Origin: NBLH01 sp050296515
GTDB taxonomy: Bacteria; Bacteroidota; Bacteroidia; Bacteroidales; NBLH01
Direction of reading: 5' to 3'
DNA length: 64,000 nt
Assembly (NCBI GenBank): GCA_050296515.1
Contig: JBNKRJ010000091.1
Location: 62,001 to 126,000 of the forward strand
Each line of letters starts with the position of its first letter. The first letter of the stretch is position 1. Below, one piece after another: positions 33,006 to 42,105 of the stretch. The notes under the pieces are model-generated. The model saw nothing but the letters and a program-made list of their open reading frames with translations. It was not told the DNA's origin and did not search any database. The translations under genes were made by a program, and so were the position numbers.

Positions 33006-34568
33006 ATGGACAATATCTATATTATAATTGTAGGAATTGCAGCTTTTATTGCTGGGGCAGGAATTGCCTTTTTCCTTAAAATAAAGAGCCTTAAGAATAA
33101 GGCAGATAAAATTTTAAAAGAGGCTGAGGCAGAAGCACAGGTAATAAAAAAAGAAAAGATACTGCAAGCAAAAGAAAAGTTTTTGCAACTAAAATCGGAA
33201 CACGAAAAATACATTGCTGAAAAAAATTCTAAAATTTCAGCTATTGAAAACAAGCAAAAACAAAGAGAAACTTCTTTAAACCAGCGCAGAGACGAGATTC
33301 AAAAAAAGCAGAAAGAGCTTGAGATAAAGAAAAAAGAAGTTGACACCATCAAAGAAAATCTGACACATCAGCTTGATTTAGTCGAGAAAAAAAATACAGA
33401 GCTTGAAAAAATTACCTGGCAACAAGTTGAAAAACTTGAAACAATTGCTGGAATTTCAGCCTCTGAAGCAAAAGAGCAGATGATGGAATCTTTAAAGGAA
33501 GAAGCCAAAACTGAAGCTATGTCAACCATTAATGACATAATGGAAGAGGCTAAAATGACTGCCACAAAAGAAGCTAAACGTATTGTAATTCAGACAATTC
33601 AGAGGGTAGGTACTGAAACCGCAGTTGAAAATGCAGTAACAGTTTTTCATATCGAAAGTGATGAAATAAAAGGTCGAATTATTGGCCGTGAAGGAAGAAA
33701 TATCAGAGCACTTGAAGCTGCAACCGGTGTTGAAATTATCGTTGATGATACTCCTGAAGCAATTGTACTTTCAGCATTTGACCCTGTTCGTAGAGAAATT
33801 GCAAGATTATCTCTGCATCAACTAGTTACAGATGGAAGAATTCACCCTGCAAGAATTGAAGAAATTGTAAATAAAACAAGGAAACAGGTTGAAGAGGAGA
33901 TTATTGAGGTAGGAAAAAGAACTTGTATCGATTTGGGTATTCACGGACTTCATCCTGAATTAATAAAAATGGTTGGACGAATGAAATATCGTTCTTCGTA
34001 TGGTCAAAATTTATTACAACACTCACGTGAAACAGCAAACTTATGTGCTATTATGGCAGCTGAATTAGGACTGAATCCTAAGTTAGCTAAAAGAGCTGGT
34101 TTACTGCATGATATAGGGAAAGTTCCTGAGGAAGAAACAGATCTTTCTCATGCAATTTATGGAATGAAACTGGCTGAGCGTTATAAGGAAAAACCTGATG
34201 TTTGTAACGGAATTGGTGCTCATCATGATGAAATTGAGATGACCAGCATGATTTCTCCAATTGTTCAGGTTTGTGATGCTATTTCAGGTGCGAGACCAGG
34301 TGCAAGACGAGAAATTGCAGAATCATACATTAAGAGACTTAAGGATTTGGAAGAAGTCGCTCTCTCCCACCCTGGCGTATTGAAAACTTATGCAGTACAA
34401 GCAGGTAGAGAACTTCGTGTAATTGTAGGTAGCGAAAATGTTTCTGACAAAGAAACAGAAAGCTTGTCCTATAACATTGCTAAGAAAATACAGGATGAAA
34501 TGACTTACCCTGGACAAATAAAAATAACAGTTATTAGAGAAACAAGAGCAGTTAGCTATGCTAAGTAG
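33006..34568 (+). CDS. rny: Ribonuclease Y
   Basis: RNase Y is a membrane-anchored endoribonuclease that starts mRNA decay. The 520-residue product has an N-terminal membrane helix (I-I-I-V-G-I-A-A-F-I-A-G-A-G-I-A-F-F-L) and a long charged coiled coil (about 25-195). A KH domain (G-R-I-I-G-R-E-G-R-N-I-R-A-L-E, about 223-237) and an HD domain (L-L-H-D-I-G-K-V-P, about 368) follow, along with the H-S-R-E-T-A-N-L segment. Length and order are standard. It follows the 6S-like RNA by 19 bases and ends in a strong terminator. Confidence 0.95.
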   Translation: MDNIYIIIVGIAAFIAGAGIAFFLKIKSLKNKADKILKEAEAEAQVIKKEKILQAKEKFLQLKSEHEKYIAEKNSKISAIENKQKQRETSLNQRRDEIQKKQKELEIKKKEVDTIKENLTHQLDLVEKKNTELEKITWQQVEKLETIAGISASEAKEQMMESLKEEAKTEAMSTINDIMEEAKMTATKEAKRIVIQTIQRVGTETAVENAVTVFHIESDEIKGRIIGREGRNIRALEAATGVEIIVDDTPEAIVLSAFDPVRREIARLSLHQLVTDGRIHPARIEEIVNKTRKQVEEEIIEVGKRTCIDLGIHGLHPELIKMVGRMKYRSSYGQNLLQHSRETANLCAIMAAELGLNPKLAKRAGLLHDIGKVPEEETDLSHAIYGMKLAERYKEKPDVCNGIGAHHDEIEMTSMISPIVQVCDAISGARPGARREIAESYIKRLKDLEEVALSHPGVLKTYAVQAGRELRVIVGSENVSDKETESLSYNIAKKIQDEMTYPGQIKITVIRETRAVSYAK

Positions 34569-34591
34569 TTTCTAATGCATCGTCATAAAAT

Positions 34592-34620
34592 AAAAAAACC
34601 GACATTCAGTCGGTTTTTTT
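34592..34620 (+). terminator. Terminator after rny
   Basis: A7 precedes CCGAC (34599-34603), a 5-base loop ATTCA and GTCGG (34609-34613), then T7. The A and T runs extend the stem. Confidence 0.9.
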
Positions 34621-34703
34621 ATTTTATTAAACTCTTTTAACGCACTTAAGAACTATTCTATCAAAAAAAAAACAGACTTCGTGTATAAATTAATGGTCAC
34701 GAA

Positions 34704-34732
34704 TTGCAGCTGATAATATTTAATTATTTTTG
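34704..34732 (+). promoter_or_regulatory. Probable promoter of the polysaccharide region (TTG-N18-TATTTTTG)
   Basis: TATTTTTG at 34725-34732 is an exact TAnnTTTG match; TTG at 34704-34706 is 18 bases upstream, one short of the usual 19-21. It lies 24 bases before the first polysaccharide gene. Confidence 0.55.
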
Positions 34733-34756
34733 CCTAGCTAAACTAAAAGCAAACTA

Positions 34757-35893
34757 ATGAATGATATCAGAATGGTTGACCTAAGTGGTCAATACCAAAA
34801 AATAAAAAATGAGATTGACCAGGAAATATTTAAGGTCATTAATTCAACACAATTTATTAATGGAAGTATTGTAAAAGAATTCCAGAAAAACCTGGAAAAT
34901 TATCTAAAAGTTAAACATGTTATACCTTGTGGCAATGGAACTGACGCGCTTCAGGTTGCCATGATGGCCTTAGGCTTAAAGCCTGGCGATGAAGTAATTA
35001 CAACTAGTTTTACATTTATTGCAACTGCTGAAGTTATTGCTCTACTTGGATTAACGCCTGTACTAGTTGATGTTGAGCCAAATACTTATCTCATAGATCC
35101 TGAAGCTGTAAAAAGTGCTATTACTTCAAAAACAAAAGCGATCTTGCCCGTACATCTTTTTGGACAAGCGGCTAATATGGAGGAACTTAGCAAAATAGCC
35201 AAAGAAAATAATCTTTATATCATTGAAGACACTGCACAGGCTATTGGAGCTGATTATTATTTTAATGACAAGAGTCTGAAAAAAGCAGGAACAATTGGTG
35301 ATATTGGTTGTACTTCCTTTTTTCCATCTAAAAACCTTGGATGCTTTGGTGATGGAGGAGCCATTTTTACAAATAATGATGAATACGCTGAAAAGCTCAG
35401 GTCTATTGTAAATCATGGAATGCGAGTCAGGTATTATCATGATAATGTGGGTGTTAACTCAAGACTTGATAGTATTCAGGCAGCCGTCTTAAACGTAAAA
35501 CTAAATTATCTTGATGATTACAATAGGAAAAGAATAGAAGCTGCAGATAATTATGACAGAGCATTTGCAAACCATCCAAATTTAATTACTCCTGAAAGAG
35601 TTAGTTATTCAAATCATATTTTTCATCAATATACATTACAAACCAAAGGTATTGACAGGGACAAATTAAGAGATGAATTAGCAAAGGAAGGAGTACCAGC
35701 AATGGTTTATTACCCAGTTCCATTACATCTTCAAAAAGCTTATAAGGATGAAAGATATAATGATGGGGATTTTCCTGTTACTGAGGCACTTTCGAAGTCA
35801 GTCATTTCATTACCGATGCATACTGAATTAGACACTAAACAGCTGGATTATATCATTGAAAAAGTATTACAAACAATTGATTCTTTAAAATAA
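34757..35893 (+). CDS. wbpE: DegT-family sugar aminotransferase (WbpE-like)
   Basis: This 378-residue PLP enzyme has C-G-N-G-T-D-A-L near residue 55, E-D-T-A-Q-A-I-G-A near 155 and the PLP lysine in F-F-P-S-K-N-L-G-C-F-G-D-G-G near 186. With the next three genes it matches the set that builds UDP-2,3-diacetamido-2,3-dideoxy-D-glucuronate. Here WbpE would aminate the 3-keto sugar made by WbpB, using glutamate. The assignment rests on motifs plus the wbpE-D-B-A gene order. First gene of the surface polysaccharide region. Confidence 0.85.
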   Translation: MNDIRMVDLSGQYQKIKNEIDQEIFKVINSTQFINGSIVKEFQKNLENYLKVKHVIPCGNGTDALQVAMMALGLKPGDEVITTSFTFIATAEVIALLGLTPVLVDVEPNTYLIDPEAVKSAITSKTKAILPVHLFGQAANMEELSKIAKENNLYIIEDTAQAIGADYYFNDKSLKKAGTIGDIGCTSFFPSKNLGCFGDGGAIFTNNDEYAEKLRSIVNHGMRVRYYHDNVGVNSRLDSIQAAVLNVKLNYLDDYNRKRIEAADNYDRAFANHPNLITPERVSYSNHIFHQYTLQTKGIDRDKLRDELAKEGVPAMVYYPVPLHLQKAYKDERYNDGDFPVTEALSKSVISLPMHTELDTKQLDYIIEKVLQTIDSLK

Positions 35894-35897
35894 GAAC

Positions 35898-36494
35898 ATG
35901 ACAGATAGCAAAACTCAACAAGACAAGAGCTACTTTGCACACGAAACAGCTGTTATTGATGATGGCTGTAAAATTGGAGAAGGGACGAAAATTTGGCATT
36001 TCTCTCATGTAATGCCCAACTCTGTTATTGGGAAAAACTGCAATATTGGACAAAATGTTGTTGTTTCGCCAGATGTAGTTCTAGGTGATAATTGCAAAAT
36101 TCAAAACAACGTATCGATTTATACAGGTGTAATTTGCGAAGATGATGTTTTTATGGGTCCATCGATGGTATTCACAAATGTAATTAACCCTAGAAGTGCT
36201 GTAAACAGAAAGGCAGAATACATGAAAACGCATGTAAAAAAAGGCGCCACTTTTGGAGCAAATTGCACAATTGTTTGTGGAATAACAATTGGAGAGTATG
36301 CATTTATTGGTGCAGGAGCGGTTGTTACAAAAGATGTAAAAAATTATGCCCTTGTAATCGGAAATCCATCAAAACAAATTGGGTGGATGAGTGAATACGG
36401 ACAACGCTTACACTTTGATGAATCAGGAATTGCAGAATGCCCGGAAAGTAAAGAAAAGTACAAACTTGTTAACGAAAATGTTTCTAAAATCTAA
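35898..36494 (+). CDS. wbpD: Hexapeptide-repeat N-acetyltransferase (WbpD-like)
   Basis: This 198-residue left-handed beta-helix acyltransferase has repeated [IV]-G-x4 turns (I-G-E-G-T-K-I-W-H-F-S-H-V, I-G-K-N-C-N-I-G-Q-N-V-V). Its W-H-F-S-H and N-V-I-N-P-R-S-A segments match the WbpD/WlbB family, which acetylates the 3-amino group of UDP-GlcNAc(3N)A with acetyl-CoA. It begins 4 bases after the wbpE stop. The terminal residues (about 175-198) are a polar extension. Confidence 0.87.
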   Translation: MTDSKTQQDKSYFAHETAVIDDGCKIGEGTKIWHFSHVMPNSVIGKNCNIGQNVVVSPDVVLGDNCKIQNNVSIYTGVICEDDVFMGPSMVFTNVINPRSAVNRKAEYMKTHVKKGATFGANCTIVCGITIGEYAFIGAGAVVTKDVKNYALVIGNPSKQIGWMSEYGQRLHFDESGIAECPESKEKYKLVNENVSKI

Positions 36495-36513
36495 TTAATA
36501 TAAAAACCCAGGA

Positions 36514-37449
36514 ATGAAGAACTTTGCACTAATTGGTGCCGCCGGATACATTGCTGTCAGGCACATGAAAGCTATCAAAGAAACAAATAATAACCTTATT
36601 GCAGCTTTGGATAAATTTGATAGTGTAGGAATAATTGACAGCTATTTCCCAGAGGCAGATTTTTTTACAGAATATGAAAGGTTTGACAGGCACTTTGATA
36701 AACTAAAAAGAAACGGAACTAAAATTGATTATGTAAGTATCTGTACACCAAACTACTTACACGATTCACATATTAGATTTGCACTTAGGCAACAATCTGA
36801 TGCAATTTGCGAAAAACCATTGGTTCTAAATCCCTGGAACCTTGATGCTTTATCAATTATTGAAAAAGAAACAGGCAAAAAGATTTACAATATACTTCAA
36901 CTGCGCCTGCATCCTAGCATTATAAAATTAAAAGAAGAAGTTGAAAAGGGACCAAAGGATAAGATTTACGATATCGATTTGAGTTACATTACCTCTCGAG
37001 GAAATTGGTATTTTCAAAGTTGGAAAGCAGAACTTACAAAGTCAGGAGGAATTGCGACCAATATCGGAGTTCACTTTTTTGATATGCTAACCTGGATCTT
37101 TGGCAACGTGAAACTGAACACGGTTCATCTATCAGATAATAAAAAAGCTGCCGGTTATTTACAGCTTGAAAAAGCAAGAGTTAGATGGTTTATGAGTCTT
37201 GATTACAATTCCGTTCCTGATGAACAAAAGAAAAAAGGCTTAAGGACATTCAGAAGTATTACAGTTGATGGTAAAGAAATTGAATTTAGCGGCGGCTTTA
37301 CAGATTTACATACCCAAAGCTATCAGGAAATTTTAAAAGGAAAAGGCTTTGGTCTTGAAGAGGCCAGAAAAAGTATCCAGATTGTATATACAATCAGAAA
37401 TTCAAAACAGGTTGGATTAAGAGGAGACTATCACCCTTTGGCAAAGTAA
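36514..37449 (+). CDS. wbpB: Gfo/Idh-type UDP-sugar 3-dehydrogenase (WbpB-like)
   Basis: This 311-residue NAD-dependent oxidoreductase has an N-terminal Rossmann motif (A-L-I-G-A-A-G-Y-I-A), S-I-C-T-P-N-Y-L-H near residue 75 and C-E-K-P-L-V-L near 94. The catalytic-region G-G-I-A-T-N-I-G-V-H-F-F-D-M-L follows near 180. This set is typical of WbpB/WlbA, which oxidises UDP-N-acetylglucosaminuronate at C3, with 2-oxoglutarate regenerating the cofactor in studied cases. Neighbours supply the other steps. Confidence 0.87.
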   Translation: MKNFALIGAAGYIAVRHMKAIKETNNNLIAALDKFDSVGIIDSYFPEADFFTEYERFDRHFDKLKRNGTKIDYVSICTPNYLHDSHIRFALRQQSDAICEKPLVLNPWNLDALSIIEKETGKKIYNILQLRLHPSIIKLKEEVEKGPKDKIYDIDLSYITSRGNWYFQSWKAELTKSGGIATNIGVHFFDMLTWIFGNVKLNTVHLSDNKKAAGYLQLEKARVRWFMSLDYNSVPDEQKKKGLRTFRSITVDGKEIEFSGGFTDLHTQSYQEILKGKGFGLEEARKSIQIVYTIRNSKQVGLRGDYHPLAK

Positions 37450-37486
37450 AAGACAATCAAATTTTAATATAAATATTTTAGAAGAT

Positions 37487-38773
37487 ATGTTTGACCAAAT
37501 AATAGCAAAAGAAAACAAAATAGGAGTTATTGGATTGGGTTATGTAGGATTACCAATCGCCTTGGAATTTGCTAAAAAAGCATCTGTTATCGGTTTTGAC
37601 ATCAAAGAGGATAGAGTTGAATTGATGAAAAAAGGAATTGATCCTAGTAAAGAATTAGAACCTGAAGAATTTGAAAACACAGATATCAAATTCACAGCAC
37701 AAATAGAAGATTTGCGAGAAGCTAGATTCTATATTGTAGCAGTTCCAACACCGATTGATGATCATCAGCAGCCTGACCTGACTCCAGTATTAATGGCCTG
37801 TGAAACAGTTAGTAAGGTTCTGAAAAAAGGTGATTATGTTGTATTTGAATCAACTGTTTACCCAGGTTGTACGGAAGAAGACTGTATTCCAATTTTAGAG
37901 AAATCAGGATTAAAATATATTGAAGACTTTAAAGTTGGTTTTTCACCAGAGAGAATTAACCCTGGAGATAAACAACATACTTTAACCACTATAGTAAAAG
38001 TGACATCAGGCTGCGATAAAGAATCTTCCGAAGAAATTGCTAAAACCTATGAACTAGTAATTAAAGCAGGTGTTCACCGAGCAAGTTCGATAAAAGTAGC
38101 TGAAGCTGCAAAAATCATTGAAAACACCCAGCGTGACGTGAATATTGCGTTAATGAATGAACTTTCAATTATCTTTAACAAAATAGGGATCAACACTTTT
38201 GAAGTATTAGAGGCAGCTGGGACTAAATGGAACTTTTTGAAGTTTTTCCCAGGTCTGGTTGGTGGTCACTGTATTGGAGTTGATCCTTATTATTTAACCT
38301 ATAAAGCAAAGCAACTTGGCTACCACGCTCAGATTATCAACTCAGGAAGATTTGTCAATGACTCTATGGGTGGGTATGTAGCTAAACAAGTTGTTAAAAA
38401 GATTATTAATAAAGACAAGGACATAAGAACTGCCCGCATACTTGTTATGGGGATTACCTTTAAAGAAAACGTAAGTGATATAAGAAATTCAAAGGTAGTA
38501 GATTTAATAAGAGAGCTGGAAAGCTACAATGTAAAAGTAGATGTTGTTGACTCATTTGCAGATGCAGAAGAAGTTAAAGAAGAATATGGTGTTCAACTAA
38601 GTGCTGCTCCTAATGGAAAATACGATGCAGTAATTGTAGCTGTAAATCATCACCAATATACAGATAAATCAGAGAAAGATTTTATTGAATTAAGTAATGA
38701 AAAAGGTATCCTTATTGATTTAAAAGGAATCTACAGGGGAAAAATTTCAGAACTCGAATATTGGAGCCTGTAA
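37487..38773 (+). CDS. wbpA: UDP-N-acetylglucosamine 6-dehydrogenase (WbpA/TviB-like)
   Basis: This 428-residue nucleotide-sugar dehydrogenase oxidises UDP-GlcNAc to the uronic acid. It has V-I-G-L-G-Y-V-G-L-P at the start and V-P-T-P-I-D near residue 85. E-S-T-V-Y-P-G near 120, the catalytic-cysteine loop G-G-H-C-I-G-V-D-P-Y-Y-L near 258 and K-E-N-V-S-D-I-R-N-S-K near 325 follow. The G-G-H-C-I-x-V-D-P loop separates it from UDP-glucose dehydrogenases such as the one at 42.1 kb. It closes the wbpE-D-B-A cassette and is followed by a terminator. Confidence 0.9.
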   Translation: MFDQIIAKENKIGVIGLGYVGLPIALEFAKKASVIGFDIKEDRVELMKKGIDPSKELEPEEFENTDIKFTAQIEDLREARFYIVAVPTPIDDHQQPDLTPVLMACETVSKVLKKGDYVVFESTVYPGCTEEDCIPILEKSGLKYIEDFKVGFSPERINPGDKQHTLTTIVKVTSGCDKESSEEIAKTYELVIKAGVHRASSIKVAEAAKIIENTQRDVNIALMNELSIIFNKIGINTFEVLEAAGTKWNFLKFFPGLVGGHCIGVDPYYLTYKAKQLGYHAQIINSGRFVNDSMGGYVAKQVVKKIINKDKDIRTARILVMGITFKENVSDIRNSKVVDLIRELESYNVKVDVVDSFADAEEVKEEYGVQLSAAPNGKYDAVIVAVNHHQYTDKSEKDFIELSNEKGILIDLKGIYRGKISELEYWSL

Positions 38774-38795
38774 AAATTACGATATTGACGTAGCC

Positions 38796-38830
38796 AAAAC
38801 CTTCTGGAACCATTGTTCCAGAAGGTTTTT
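38796..38830. terminator. Strong terminator between wbpA and fcl
   Basis: AAAACCTTCTGGAAC (38796-38810) pairs perfectly with GTTCCAGAAGGTTTT (38815-38829) around a 4-base loop, followed by more T. It lies between converging genes and can act on both strands. Confidence 0.9.
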
Positions 38831-38833
38831 CTT

Positions 38834-39901
38834 TTATGAACAATAATTTTTATAAACTTCGCTAATACCTTCCTCAAATTCAATTTTTGCCTTCCAGCCA
38901 ATTTTATTTAGCTTGTCAACATTCAAAAGCTTACGGAATGTACCGTCCGGTTTTGAATCATCCCATTGAATTTCTCCATCATAACCAACAATGCTTTTTA
39001 CCTTGAGGGCTAAATCAAATATTGAGATATCCTCTCCTACTCCAATATTTATGTGAGTGTTCCTGACCTCTTTTAAATCTCCAATAACATCTTCAAAGCC
39101 AACATTTTCCATCAAATATACACAGGCATTAGCCAAATCAAAAGAATGAAGAAATTCTCGACGAGGTTTACCTGTTCCCCATAATTGGATGACATTTTCT
39201 GTGATATTGTATTTGCCTAAAACTTTCAGAATTTCCTCTCTATCTGAATTACCTGAAATCCCTTCGATAGGATTTTTGTTGAGGTCCTTTTTTACAGCTT
39301 CCAAATCGTTGTTCATTAAACATTTCCCCAAATGCATTTTTCGAATCAGAGCCGGTAACACATGCGACTTCTCCAAATCAAAATTATCATTAGGCCCATA
39401 TAAATTTGTAGGCATCACAGATATAAAGTTCGTTCCATATTGCAGATTATAGCTTTCGACCATTTTTATTCCTGCAATTTTTGCAATGGCATAAGGTTCA
39501 TTGGTGTATTCCAGCACATCCGTCAATAAATATTCTTCGACCATGGGTTGCGGACAATTTTTAGGGTAAATGCATGAACTCCCCAGAAAAAGCAGCTTTT
39601 TGACACCATGAAGGTAACTTTGATGAATAATATTATTCTGAATTTGCAAATTTTCATAAATAAACTGTGCCCTGTAAGTGTTATTTGCAACAATTCCCCC
39701 AACTTTTGCAGCAGCTAAAAACACATACTCTGGTTTTTCCTTTTCAAAAAAAGCTGCAGTTTGTTGCTGATTCGTCAAATCATATTCAGGATATTTTGTG
39801 AATACAAAATTTGTATATCCTTTTGACTTTAGCTCCTTTAAAATTGAGCTTCCTACCAGTCCTGTATGTCCGGCAATATATATTTTTGAATCTTTTTTCA
39901 T
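38834..39901 (-). CDS. fcl: GDP-L-fucose synthase
   Basis: Fcl epimerises and reduces GDP-4-keto-6-deoxy-mannose to GDP-L-fucose. The 355-residue product starts with the Rossmann motif G-H-T-G-L-V-G-S. It has S-S-C-I-Y-P (catalytic Ser) near residue 105, Y-A-I-A-K (Tyr-Lys pair) near 137, and N-L-Y-G-P-N-D-N-F-D. An insert near 195-225 makes it longer than the E. coli enzyme, as in other Bacteroidota. The start at 39901 (M-K-K-D-S-K-I) is preferred over 39928 because it leads straight into the Rossmann strand. It pairs with gmd upstream on the same strand. Confidence 0.93.
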   Translation of the reverse strand: MKKDSKIYIAGHTGLVGSSILKELKSKGYTNFVFTKYPEYDLTNQQQTAAFFEKEKPEYVFLAAAKVGGIVANNTYRAQFIYENLQIQNNIIHQSYLHGVKKLLFLGSSCIYPKNCPQPMVEEYLLTDVLEYTNEPYAIAKIAGIKMVESYNLQYGTNFISVMPTNLYGPNDNFDLEKSHVLPALIRKMHLGKCLMNNDLEAVKKDLNKNPIEGISGNSDREEILKVLGKYNITENVIQLWGTGKPRREFLHSFDLANACVYLMENVGFEDVIGDLKEVRNTHINIGVGEDISIFDLALKVKSIVGYDGEIQWDDSKPDGTFRKLLNVDKLNKIGWKAKIEFEEGISEVYKNYCS

Positions 39902-40004
39902 TTGTCCACGAATTACACTAATTTTCACAAATTTATTTCACCTCACCTTATTTTTACTAAAATACAAACATCAACTCTCTGAATCAGATCCAATTACTTA
40001 GGAT

Positions 40005-41126
40005 TTATTCATGCTGATTCAGGATTTGATATCCACCCTCCTTCAAAAATCTTTCTTTTTTCATTAATTCAATGTCTGCTTGCACCATTTCTTTAATAAG
40101 ATCATCAATTGAGTATTCGGGCTCCCAACCTAATTTCGTCATTGCTTTTGTGGGATCACCAATTAAAAGCTCAACTTCAGTGGGCCGATAATATCTTGGA
40201 TCTACCTTGACAACAATATCGCCAGTTTTTACATATTTTTTGACGCTTTCTATCAATACTTTTTTAACAACTCCTTGTTCATTTTGACCTTCTCCCTGGA
40301 AGTCAATTTCAATACCTGCTTCTAAAAATGCCATTCTCACAAATTCGCGAACTGCTGTTGTTACTCCGGTAGCTATTACAAAATCCTCAGGCTTTTCCTG
40401 CTGAAGCATCAAATACATCGCCTTTACATAATCTTTGGCGTGCCCCCAATCTCTTTTGGCAGATAAATTTCCAAGATAGAGTTCCTTTTGCAAACCAAGC
40501 CTTATTTTCGCAACAGCCCTGGTAATTTTCCTGGTAACAAAAGTTTCTCCACGTATTGGTGACTCATGATTGAATAAAATACCATTACAGGCGTAAATAC
40601 CATAAGCCTCTCTATAATTCACTGTAATCCAGTATCCATAAAGCTTAGCTACTGCATAGGGACTCCTTGGGTAAAAAGGAGTTTTTTCATTTTGAGGAAC
40701 TTCCTGCACCAATCCATACAATTCGCTTGTTGAAGCCTGGTAAAATCTAGTCTTTTCTGTTAACCCAAGCAATCTAATAGCTTCAAGTATCCTTAAAGTA
40801 CCAATGCCATCTGCATTAGCAGTATATTCAGGTGTGTCAAAACTTACATGTACATGACTCATTGCAGCCAGATTGTAAATTTCATCTGGCTGAACTTCCT
40901 GGATTATCCTTATAAGGTTTGTTGAATCTGTTAAATCCCCAAAATGAAGAACAAAATTTCGATTCTCAATATGTGGATCAAGGTATAAATGGTCAATTCT
41001 TTCAGTATTAAACAAAGAGCTTCGTCTCTTTAAACCATGAACAATGTATCCCCTTTTGATTAGAAACTCAGCCAAATAGGCACCATCCTGCCCAGTAATA
41101 CCGGTTATTAATGCTTTTTTTGCCAT
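40005..41126 (-). CDS. gmd: GDP-mannose 4,6-dehydratase
   Basis: Gmd converts GDP-D-mannose to GDP-4-keto-6-deoxymannose, the substrate of Fcl. The 373-residue product has G-I-T-G-Q-D-G-A-Y-L-A-E at the N-terminus, S-T-S-E-L-Y-G near residue 132 and Y-A-V-A-K-L-Y near 156. N-H-E-S-P-I-R-G-E-T-F-V-T-R-K and R-D-W-G-H-A-K-D-Y follow. Length and motifs are standard. It is oriented against its neighbours and starts at a divergent promoter region shared with the Wzz-like gene. Confidence 0.95.
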   Translation of the reverse strand: MAKKALITGITGQDGAYLAEFLIKRGYIVHGLKRRSSLFNTERIDHLYLDPHIENRNFVLHFGDLTDSTNLIRIIQEVQPDEIYNLAAMSHVHVSFDTPEYTANADGIGTLRILEAIRLLGLTEKTRFYQASTSELYGLVQEVPQNEKTPFYPRSPYAVAKLYGYWITVNYREAYGIYACNGILFNHESPIRGETFVTRKITRAVAKIRLGLQKELYLGNLSAKRDWGHAKDYVKAMYLMLQQEKPEDFVIATGVTTAVREFVRMAFLEAGIEIDFQGEGQNEQGVVKKVLIESVKKYVKTGDIVVKVDPRYYRPTEVELLIGDPTKAMTKLGWEPEYSIDDLIKEMVQADIELMKKERFLKEGGYQILNQHE

Positions 41127-41148
41127 AGAAATTGTTTATTATGCACAA

Positions 41149-41202
41149 CAAAAGTAATAATTTGCTGTTTATTTTAGGACTCTAAAAAAAATACTACTTT
41201 TG
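41149..41202. promoter_or_regulatory. Divergent promoter elements between gmd and the Wzz-like gene
   Basis: TACTTTTG occurs on the minus strand at 41156-41149 (toward gmd) and on the plus strand at 41195-41202 (toward the Wzz-like gene). Both match TAnnTTTG. Neither has a well-placed TTG at 19-21 bases. The A+T-rich bases between them may hold regulatory sites. Confidence 0.5.
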
Positions 41203-41235
41203 TCATCGTTAAAAATTAATCTAATTGTTTTGGAA

Positions 41236-42105
41236 ATGGAACAAAGAAATGATGAAATTGATTTGCTGGAGCTGTCAAGAAACATAATGGTAAGATTCTA
41301 TCATTATGTGGAAAGAAGATATAAAATGTTGGGAATCTTTATGATTGTAGGTGGTATTTTAGGTGTTGGTATGTACTTTAAAGATAAAAATAAATATGAA
41401 AATACAATTATAGGAACATCGTATGTAATTAATCCAACTGTTATTGTTGATATCATCAACTCCTTGCAGGAAATTAACAGAAGTGACAAAGAAGCAATCA
41501 GCACACTCCTGAAACTTAATGAAGAAGAAGCTAATTCATTAATAAATATTGAAGCGGATACAATACAAACCATTACAACTGTGGACAATCAATCTTTGAC
41601 AACTATTGAAGTTAAAGTAAGATTTAAAGAAGAATTAAACCTATCGGGTTTTTCTAAACATATGTGTAATTATATAGATTCAAACCTTTATGTTAAACAG
41701 GAATTACAACTGGAAAAACAAAAAAGTACCGAATTAATAAAAAAGTATAATCAGGAAATAGAGAAACTAGATAGTTTACAAAAGAAAATATTAGCATCTA
41801 CAATCGAAACTTCTGGTTCTCAGCCTGGTAACCTATTGATTTTAAATGATAAAGCCAATAGTTTCTTTCATAATGACATCATCAATCTTGAAGCAAAAAA
41901 ACAAAGAGAACTTAAAAGTCTAGAAAGAATGACTGGTTTTTCAATTATTGATGAGAAAAGAGGAACAAAAATTAAAGAAATTTCGCTAATCTCTACAGTT
42001 TTTAAATTATTAGCATTTGGGTTTGGAATAGGATTCTTTATTAGTATCATACTGGAATTTAGAAGACAAGTTAATCATATTGAACAAGCTAAAAATGAAA
42101 ATTAG
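41236..42105 (+). CDS. Wzz-like chain-length determinant protein
   Basis: This protein of about 289 residues has one membrane helix near residues 33-50, a periplasmic region with coiled-coil stretch (K-Q-K-S-T-E-L-I-K-K-Y-N-Q-E-I-E-K-L), and a second helix near 255-275. This two-helix layout is that of Wzz co-polymerases, which set polysaccharide chain length with Wzy. No tyrosine-kinase domain is attached. The ATG at 41236 is used; the longer frame starts at a TTG that falls within the predicted promoter. The next gene overlaps its end by 11 bases. Confidence 0.75.
   Translation: MEQRNDEIDLLELSRNIMVRFYHYVERRYKMLGIFMIVGGILGVGMYFKDKNKYENTIIGTSYVINPTVIVDIINSLQEINRSDKEAISTLLKLNEEEANSLINIEADTIQTITTVDNQSLTTIEVKVRFKEELNLSGFSKHMCNYIDSNLYVKQELQLEKQKSTELIKKYNQEIEKLDSLQKKILASTIETSGSQPGNLLILNDKANSFFHNDIINLEAKKQRELKSLERMTGFSIIDEKRGTKIKEISLISTVFKLLAFGFGIGFFISIILEFRRQVNHIEQAKNEN

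Noticed and set aside
41200..41235. Earlier TTG start for the Wzz-like protein
   Set aside because: The TTG lies inside the predicted TACTTTTG promoter element, so it would not be on the transcript; the ATG at 41236 is preferred.
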